A DNA stretch of 64,000 nucleotides from Lichenibacterium dinghuense. GTDB taxonomy: Bacteria; Pseudomonadota; Alphaproteobacteria; Rhizobiales; Beijerinckiaceae. The position numbers and the translations under genes are program-made. Positions 57,978-64,000 of the stretch are shown piece after piece. The stretch covers positions 3,979,501 to 4,043,500 of the forward strand of contig NZ_JAJLMN010000001.1 of NCBI RefSeq assembly GCF_021730615.1, read 5' to 3'. How positions within the stretch are numbered: the first letter of the stretch is position 1; each line of letters begins with the position of its first letter. The notes below the pieces were generated by a model. It saw nothing but the letters and a program-made list of their open reading frames with translations, was not told the DNA's origin and ran no database searches.

Positions 57978-59630
57978 ATGCCGATGCAGTTCGCCCTCAC
58001 CTATGCCGCCGGCAGCTACGACATCCGCGGCAAGTTGATGGGCCGCCAGTCCGCCGGTGTCGGCTTCCTGCGCGCCGCGCTGGACGCCCGCCCCGCCCGC
58101 CTGTGGTGCCACGCCCAGGCCCGGGCTGGTGCCGAGACCTTCGCGGCCGACTGCCGGGCGCTGTCGCCGCAGCCCCCCGAGATCCGATTCGTGCCCTGGA
58201 CCGAGCCCGGCCGCCTCGCCGAGGCGGGCCTGCTGTACCGGCCGGACCCGCAGATCGCCGACACGGCTTGGCAGCGCCAGGCCGGCGGCCACGCCCGCGC
58301 CTACAGCCTGTGCGGCGTCACCCACACGCTCTCGTCCACGGCGGCGATGAGCGTCGCGGCCGACCTGCCGCGCGCGCCGCTCTACCCCTGGGACGCGATC
58401 GTCTGCACCTCGCGCTCCGCGCGCGACGTGTTCCGACACATCCTCGAAGCCGAGATGGAGCACCTGCGCCGCCGCACCGGTGCGACCGCCTTCACCCTGC
58501 CGCAACTGCCGCTCATCCCGCTCGGCGTCCACGCGCGCGACTTCGATTTCACGGCGGAGGACCGCGCCGCCGCGCGCGCCGCGCTCGGCCTCGGCGAGGG
58601 CGACGTGGCGGCGCTGTTCGCCGGCCGCCTGTCCTTCCACGGCAAGGCCCACCCCCTGCCCATGTTCCTCGGGCTGGAGGGCGCGGCGCGGCAAACGGGG
58701 CGGCCGGTGACGCTGATCCTGTTCGGGCAATACACCAACGCCACCATTCGCGGCATCTTCGAGGCCGAGGCGGCCCGCTTCGCGCCTTCGGTGCGCTTCC
58801 TCCATCTCGACGGCGCCGCGGACGAGAACTTCCGGCGCGCCTGGGCGGCGGCCGACCTCTTCACCTCGCTGGCCGACAACGTGCAGGAAACCTTCGGGCT
58901 GACGCCGGTCGAGGCCATGGCGGCGGGCCTGCCCTGCGTCGTGAGCGACTGGAACGGCTACAAGGACACGGTGCGCCACGGCGTCGACGGCTTCCGCGTC
59001 GGCACGGCCCTGCCGCCGCCCGGCGCCGGCCTGATCCTGGCCGACCGCTTCGACATGCGCATGGACGACTATGACCGCTACATCGGCAAGGTGAGCCAGA
59101 TGACGGTGGTCGACGTGGCCTCGGCCACCCACGCCTATGCCGAGCTGATCGCCTCGCCCGAGCTGCGCGCCCGCATGGGCGCGGCCGGCCGGCAGCGCGC
59201 CCGCGACACCTATGACTGGAGCCTGGTGTTCCGCCGCTACCTGTCGCTGTGGGAGGAGCTGACCGAACGCCGCCGCGCCGACCCGCGCGTGCCGGGCGAG
59301 GACTCGCGCCTGCGCCGCCCCGACCGGCCCGACCCCTTCGCGCTCTTCGCGGGCTTCCCGACGTTCGCGCTCGGCGACGGCACCCGCGTCCGCCTCGCGC
59401 CGGGCGGCATGGCCGAGGAAGCCATCGCGCGCCGCGGCCTCGCCTCGGTCGACTTCGCCGCCGGGGTCTTGCCGGACGACGCCCTTATCCGCGCCGTGCT
59501 CGACCGCCTCGCCCCGGCCGGCGTCGCCACCGTGGGGGAGATCGCCGCCGCGGTCCCGCCGGCGCGCCAGGACGGGATCCTGCGCGCGGTGGCATGGCTC
59601 GCCAAGATGGGGATCCTCAGGCTGTGCTGA
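57978..59630 (+). CDS. GT4-family glycosyltransferase with C-terminal extension
   Basis: The 550-residue protein has a GT-B core: an N-terminal part with LMGRQSAGVGFLRAAL, then the donor domain with AALFAGRLSFHGKAHPLPM and QETFGLTPVEAMAAGLPCVV, the E-x7-E motif (ETFGLTPVE). A tail of about 130 residues (from about 420) has ALFAGFPTFALGDGTRVRLA and may be a separate acceptor or partner-binding domain. It follows the RTX terminator by 12 bases, so it probably has its own weak promoter or depends on read-through. Its position next to the RTX gene suggests it glycosylates that protein (inference). Confidence 0.87.
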   Translation: MPMQFALTYAAGSYDIRGKLMGRQSAGVGFLRAALDARPARLWCHAQARAGAETFAADCRALSPQPPEIRFVPWTEPGRLAEAGLLYRPDPQIADTAWQRQAGGHARAYSLCGVTHTLSSTAAMSVAADLPRAPLYPWDAIVCTSRSARDVFRHILEAEMEHLRRRTGATAFTLPQLPLIPLGVHARDFDFTAEDRAAARAALGLGEGDVAALFAGRLSFHGKAHPLPMFLGLEGAARQTGRPVTLILFGQYTNATIRGIFEAEAARFAPSVRFLHLDGAADENFRRAWAAADLFTSLADNVQETFGLTPVEAMAAGLPCVVSDWNGYKDTVRHGVDGFRVGTALPPPGAGLILADRFDMRMDDYDRYIGKVSQMTVVDVASATHAYAELIASPELRARMGAAGRQRARDTYDWSLVFRRYLSLWEELTERRRADPRVPGEDSRLRRPDRPDPFALFAGFPTFALGDGTRVRLAPGGMAEEAIARRGLASVDFAAGVLPDDALIRAVLDRLAPAGVATVGEIAAAVPPARQDGILRAVAWLAKMGILRLC

Positions 59631-60141
59631 TGAGCATTCTCCCCGATCGCGTCCGGGATCTCAGGTCTGGACGGGAGACGGCCTCATTACGGCCTTCGCT
59701 CGCGTAGTGTCGGACTGCCGAGGTCGCGCATTCTCAGGAGATCACGGTGATCGCCCTCTCGTTCATCGCGATGCCTTCGTCGTCGGTCAACCAGACGGTG
59801 CACGTCACCCGTTCTCCGTCGAGGATCGGCTCGATCCGGTGCAGGATCGAAGCGGGAAACACCACGGCGCATCCCGGCTCGGCGGCGTAGCCCTTCGCGG
59901 AGAACTCCGGATATGAATCCACGCCTCCCAGATAATCATCGTTCAGGTTGAGCACTACGCCGTAGCGACGGTGGCGGGCGAATGGCTCTTCGTTGTATCG
60001 CTGCGCCTTCCGGGGAGCATTCGAAGCCGTGATCCTGTGCAGGGTCGGGTCGCTCGGCCAATGAACATTGACTGACAGCAGGCGGATGAGGTCGGGGATG
60101 ACGACCGACATGATGCGGGAATTGATCTTCCTTCTCAGAGC

Positions 60142-61084
60142 CTGACCCAAAAGGATGGATGACGTCGTCCTGGTTGTGTGATTCAGAGTCGGCGAGCGAG
60201 CGGGCAGGATCACCATGTGGACCGACGAACAGCGAGAAACCTACAAGCGCCCGGGTGGCGGCTTTCCGAGCGACGTCACGGACGCGGAGTGGGCCGTGTT
60301 GGGCCCGCTCATCCCGGATGCGACTCCGGGTGGCCGGCCCCGCAAGACCGACATGCGTTCGGCGTTGAACGCGATGCTGTTTCTGCTGCGGACCGGCTGT
60401 CCGTGGCGCTACCTGCCGCGAGACGGCTTTCCCCCGCGTTCGACGGTGTACAACATCTTTCGCAAGTTTCAGGCTGATGGCACGTGGCATGCGATCTGGG
60501 ACCAGCTTTACCCGATGCTGCGGGAACGCGAGGGCCGCGAAGGATCCCCCTCGGCCGGCATCATCGACAGCCAGACGATCAAGTCGGCAGAAAAGGGGGC
60601 TGTAAAGCCGAGAAACAGACCGCCGACGCAGCCGACGCCGTGGGTTATGAGCCTGGAAAGAAGGTGAAAGGGCGCAAGATCCACTCTCTCGTCGACACAC
60701 TGGGCTTGCCGATCCGCCTCGTCGTCCATTCGGCCGGCATTCAGGACCGCGACGGCGCGGCGCTTTTGTTCGACAAGATCAAGCCCCGCTTTCCGTGGCT
60801 GGAGTGCGTGTTCGCCGACACGGGCTACAATGCGCAACAGACCTATGAGGCGGCAGCGGGCAACGGGCTGCGGCTGGAGATCGTCCGCCGCAATCCCAAC
60901 GCAGTCGGCTTCGAGGTGATCAAGCGACGTTGGGTTGTGGAGCGGACCTTCTCCTGGCTGGGCCGGAACCGGCGCTTGGCCAAGGACTTCGAGAACCTCG
61001 CCTCCACCCTGCTGACCTTCGTCACGCTGGCCGCTATCCAGTTCGGCATACGGCGACTCGCGCGATCGTAGGCTTTTGGGTCAG
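60142..61084 (+). mobile_element. IS5-family (IS427-like) insertion sequence, 943 bp
   Basis: The ends are CTGACCCAAAAGG and, inverted, CTGACCCAAAAGCC. The right end abuts the IS110 element. No clear target duplication is visible, possibly because it inserted at or near the IS110 end. It carries a two-frame transposase that could be active by slippage. The 41.9-kb remnant comes from a close relative. Confidence 0.85.
60215..61071 (+). CDS. IS5-family transposase, two frames joined by likely -1 frameshift
   Basis: Frame one (60215-60667) has [40 protein letters not shown] and the first catalytic D in AGIIDSQTIKSAEKG. Homology then continues one frame back: GYEPGKKVKGRKIHSLVDTL, CVFADTGYNAQQTYEA (second D) and RRWVVERTFSWLGRNRRL (E), to the stop at 61071. 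The join lies at AAAAGGGGGC (60591-60600), a slippery run suited to -1 frameshifting, as known for this IS group. No other damage is seen. Confidence 0.8.
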
Positions 61085-61190
61085 ATGGGGTGATTGGGGC
61101 TCCAGCCCAGGCCCAACGGTGGCTGCTCCTGCCCGGATGGTTCAACGTGGTCCGTGTCGAGCGGCCACAAGCATCGCGACAGGAGCAACC

Positions 61191-62240
61191 ATGACGTACT
61201 ATGCCGGACTGGACGTGTCCCTGGAAGAGACCGCGATCTGCGTGGTCGATGACGCGGGTCGGATCGTGAAGGAGCTGCGCGCCGCGAGCGCGCCAGGGCC
61301 GCTGGTTGCGGCCCTGCAGGGCTTGAAGCTGCCGATCGAGCGGATCGGCCTCGAAGCCTGCTCGTTGACGGCTTGGCTGCACGAGGGCCTGCGCGCGGCG
61401 GGGCTGGCGGCGGTCTGCATCGAGACACGGCAGGCCAACGCCGCCATGAAGACCATGCCCAACAAGACCGACCGCAACGACGCGCGTGCCCTGGCGCAGA
61501 TCATGCGCACCGGCTGGTTCCGGCAGGTGCACGTCAAGTCGCAGCAGTGCCGGCTGTGGCGCTCGCTGCTGGTCGCACGCCGCACGGTGCTGAACGAGAT
61601 GCGGTCGATCGAGAACGTCGTTCGGGCCATGCTTCGGGAAGCCGGGCTGAAGGTCGGCACGCCGAGCCGGGCGGCCTTCGACAAGCGTGTGCGCGAACTC
61701 TGCTCGGACGACACAGCGTTGCTGGCGATGGTGGAGCCGTTGCTCACTGTACTGTCGACGATGATCCAGCAGCTCGCCCGATTGACAAAACAGGTGCTGA
61801 AGATCGTGCGCGAGGAAAAGATCTGTCGGCGGCTGATGAGCGCACCCGGCGTCGGCCCGATCACCGCCCTGGCGTTTCGCGCCACGATCGACCGACCCGA
61901 TCGGTTCGGCCATTCGCGCGACGTCGGTGCCCATCTCGGCCTGACGCCCTCGCGCTACCAGTCGGGCGAGACCGACATTCAGGGCAAGATCAGCCGATGC
62001 GGCGACGAACTGGCGCGAACGGCCCTGTACGAGGCCGCTAACGCGCTGCTCGTGCGCAGCCAGAAATGGTCCAGCCTGCGGGCCTGGGGCATGACGATCG
62101 CCAAGCATCGCGGCATGGCGCGGGCGCGCGTTGCCGTAGCCCGAAAGCTGGCCGTGGTCCTGCACCGGATGTGGAGCGACGGTACCGACTTTCGGTTCGG
62201 CACCGGGCCGACCACCGCGCCCGCCACCGTAGTTGCCTGA
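61191..62240 (+). CDS. IS110-family transposase (DEDD/serine recombinase type)
   Basis: The 349-residue protein starts MTYYAGLDVSLEETAICVVD (first D of the RuvC-like DEDD domain), with IGLEACSLTAWL (E) and NKTDRNDARALAQIMR (two D). The C-terminal Tnp20 domain has LMSAPGVGPITALAF, with the conserved serine. The length is normal and no damage is seen, so it is likely functional. AGGAG is six bases before the ATG. Recent work shows IS110 enzymes are guided by a bridge RNA from the element's own non-coding end. Confidence 0.92.
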   Translation: MTYYAGLDVSLEETAICVVDDAGRIVKELRAASAPGPLVAALQGLKLPIERIGLEACSLTAWLHEGLRAAGLAAVCIETRQANAAMKTMPNKTDRNDARALAQIMRTGWFRQVHVKSQQCRLWRSLLVARRTVLNEMRSIENVVRAMLREAGLKVGTPSRAAFDKRVRELCSDDTALLAMVEPLLTVLSTMIQQLARLTKQVLKIVREEKICRRLMSAPGVGPITALAFRATIDRPDRFGHSRDVGAHLGLTPSRYQSGETDIQGKISRCGDELARTALYEAANALLVRSQKWSSLRAWGMTIAKHRGMARARVAVARKLAVVLHRMWSDGTDFRFGTGPTTAPATVVA

Positions 62241-62507
62241 CGCTCGGAGGACACCGCGGGCCGCCACCCGCACGAGCTTCACCTGAAAGGGTGATGTGGA
62301 CCGTTCCCGTGGGGACGATCGGTAAGGCCACCTCGTTGAGAGTCTTGAGCCCGCGGCGACGTCGCGAGGTCGTGAAACAGATCGAGGGACCGAGCCGGAC
62401 TGACCCCATCATGCGGCGGCGAAACGCCGACCGCGAAGAGAAGCGTGTGACCCGCGGGAACGGGACAAAAAACCTGACAGGAGCGCTTGACCTCCAGAGC
62501 CCCAATC
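62241..62507 (+). ncRNA. Candidate bridge RNA region of the IS110/IS1111 element
   Basis: In IS1111-type elements the bridge RNA is encoded in the long right end. This 267-base non-coding stretch between the transposase stop and the right subterminal repeat is the only place it could be. Several GC-rich inverted segments are present (for example GGCGGCGAAACGCC near 62411). The RNA itself is inferred; loops were not modelled. Confidence 0.4.
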
Positions 62508-63787
62508 AGAGAAGGCTCTCAGGTCAGGCGGCTGCAGTCTGAGGGTGCCGAGATCCGCCGCACGTCGGTCGGTCGATGCGTACCGTAACAGGTCTACTCT
62601 GACCTCGTCATCGATCAATCGGGGGAAGAACAGCAGGGGCGGTGACGCGTAAGACCTGCGCCTTTCTCCCGCCTTGATGGATTTCACGAGGTTCGGCCAT
62701 TCGTCATCGAGCCTGGAAAAGCCGAACCTCGCCACGACGTACCGCGCCGGGTCGACGACGATGATCGACAGGACGAAGTCCTGGTCGCGGTCCGGGGTAT
62801 CGACATTGGGCAGGACACCGAAGGTTCGCGCCAGTTTCAGGTCGTGGTCATGGATGAAATGCGCTCCCTGCCGGCACGTTTCGCCCAGATCGTGCCGGGC
62901 AACCTCTGGCGGGTCAGACGTGATGCAGAAGAGTCGAAGAGAACGGGCGGGCGCAGTGCCACGAAGCGCGATGATCTTGCTCAAGGTCGCGCGGCTCACC
63001 GGATGCGTGAAAGACGCGAAGAAGCCGAGGATAACGAAGTCGCCGGCGAGGCCATCCATGTCCCATGTCTCGCCATCCGTCGTCTTGAACCGGGCATCGG
63101 GCGCCCGCTTGCCGACGCCCACCGGCGTGTAGGGAGGCCAGGCAGGGAGCGGCCTTCCCCAAAACATGTAACCCTTTCCCGTCGGGTAGGAATGGTCATT
63201 GACGGGATAGGCTCCGACGACGGTCGCGCACGGCGCGTCGTCGTCGGAGAAGTCCGGCCGGCGGATGCGCCAGTCACCGTAGGCGAGGTCCAGCACCTCC
63301 TCCGCCCTGCTCGGGATCGACACCGGAACGCCCAAGAAGCTGGCCGGTCGGCAGTTCTGAAACAAGGCTTTCGGCATCTTAAAATGGTGCAGGCCGCCGA
63401 GCTTGCGGAATGAATACAGCGTGTAATCGTCCCCGTCCGCGTAGAACACCCAGATGTCGATGCCGAGGCGCGTGTCCCTGGGAAATGTCACCGTCATCTG
63501 ATAGGGCGTCCGCTTCTCCAACGCCAATCCGATGTCGTTCAACCTGCGCTCAAAGAGCGTGATCTTGTCGATGTCGTGATCGAAGATGTTGAGGTCGATG
63601 TCGTGGTCGTGCGGGATGATGCCGCCATCCCTGACATGGCCGAGCAGAGAGCCCCACATCAGCACGGACCTGATTCCGGCATCGTCCAATGCCCCGCAGA
63701 TCAGCGACAGGAGTTTGGCGCCTTCGACGTGTACCCGCATGGCCCTATCGCATCCTTGCTCACGGATCGTTCGATGCCCGCTGCGGC

Positions 63788-64000
63788 CTACGCCGACCAG
63801 TCTCGCCGGGCGTCTTCCAGTTCGTCCAACGTGTCCACCTCGTTCCACATGAAGTCACACTCGCGGCAGAACAGGCCATCCTTCAACGAGAGCATCGGAT
63901 CCCAGTACTCTACGCCTTCCATGCCCATCATCTCTTCAACAGCGTCTTGGGACAGCTTGTAGATGCCGACGAGTTCTCTGTCGGCCGTCAGATCGTACCC
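63788..64000 (-). CDS. Nucleotidylyltransferase (LicC-like), C-terminal part, cut by window edge
   Basis: The minus-strand frame enters from the right edge and reads GYDLTADRELVGIYKLSQDA, then EYWDPMLSLKDGLFCRECDF, and ends MWNEVDTLDELEDARRDWSA at stop 63788. The ending VDTxxELEDAR is typical of NTP-transferase enzymes such as choline-phosphate cytidylyltransferase LicC. It is followed 48 bases later by the LicD-type gene on the same strand, so the two would work in order: LicC makes the CDP donor and LicD transfers the phospho-group to a glycan. The N-terminal active site is outside the window. Confidence 0.7.
   Translation of the reverse strand, partial: GYDLTADRELVGIYKLSQDAVEEMMGMEGVEYWDPMLSLKDGLFCRECDFMWNEVDTLDELEDARRDWSA

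Larger units (their letters stand above)
61085..62507 (+). mobile_element. IS110-family (IS1111-type) insertion sequence
   Basis: The element has a short left end (about 106 bases) and a long right non-coding end (about 267 bases). Subterminal inverted repeats GATTGGGGCTC (from about 61092) and GAGCCCCAATC (ending 62507) mark the IS1111 layout. There is no target duplication, as usual. It lies in the LicD-type fusion gene. The exact ends are uncertain by a few bases. Confidence 0.82.
59734..63740 (-). pseudogene. LicD-like / peroxiredoxin-like / 2OG-oxygenase-like fusion gene, split by IS5 and IS110
   Basis: Reading from 63740, the first part (to about 62508) has a LicD-type nucleotidyltransferase domain (VLMWGSLLGHVRDGG, IPHDHDIDLNIFDHD), then a Cys-less peroxiredoxin-like domain (DFVILGFFASFTHPVSR) and the start of a P4H-like domain, ending PPDLRAFS. 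The 3' part (60141 to 59734) resumes as ALRRKINSRIMSVVIPDL and ends with the double-stranded helix (PGCAVVFPASILHRIEPILD). Alignment to the fusion at 49-50 kb shows the two pieces abut within about one codon. The expected HxD is replaced near LHRITASN, so the oxygenase may not bind iron normally. The intact protein had about 545 residues. Confidence 0.8.

Noticed and set aside
60142-62507. IS5 plus IS110 as one composite transposon
   Set aside because: The elements are of different families with separate ends; no shared outer repeat or common target duplication.

Overview
The window reads as a GC-rich alphaproteobacterial chromosome, most likely Hyphomicrobiales (Methylobacterium/Beijerinckiaceae-like). 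The basis is the gene order feuN-feuP-feuQ followed by ccmI-ccmE-ccmF-ccmH, a PleC-type kinase beside pepN, split glyQ/glyS, and codon use. Species cannot be fixed from the sequence alone. No tRNA, rRNA or CRISPR array was found.

Region 1 (1-22.5 kb) is mostly core genome: a TrmH-like methyltransferase start at the left edge, a MarR/MFS pair, a Feu-type two-component system with its small periplasmic partner, the cytochrome c maturation operon, a PleC-like sensor kinase, aminopeptidase N, an LplT-like MFS protein, a large MscS channel and glycyl-tRNA synthetase. A MITE-like element and a Phd/VapC toxin-antitoxin pair sit between glyQ and glyS.

Region 2 (22.5-42 kb) is an accessory island. 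It starts with a tnpB element killed by one nonsense codon, then a soluble FtsH-like AAA+ protease coupled to a metallophosphoesterase, with a second phosphoesterase nearby. Next comes an AT-richer operon of unknown function built around a ParA/MinD-type ATPase; two of its genes are split by IS630 and IS5 elements, and both reading frames are restored when the elements and one target copy are removed. Further right is a pile-up of mobile DNA: IS5 remnant, group II intron RT remnant, IS21 end, and an ISL3 element that itself carries an IS4-like element and an IS256 element, each with exact target duplications. IS66 and IS5 scraps follow.

Region 3 (42-64 kb) is a cell-surface glycan locus. It holds a GT2 transferase, three acyltransferase-3 membrane proteins, a GT-C-like membrane protein, several GT4-type transferases, a tandem pair of unfamiliar transferase-like proteins, a methyltransferase, and a Cys-less peroxiredoxin/prolyl-4-hydroxylase fusion. 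All of these surround a large secreted RTX (S-layer-like) protein with a strong terminator. At the right end a LicD/peroxiredoxin-like/2OG-oxygenase fusion gene is split by adjacent IS5 and IS110 (IS1111-type) elements, next to the 3' end of a LicC-like nucleotidylyltransferase. My reading (inference) is that this locus makes and attaches a modified glycan, perhaps to the RTX surface protein.
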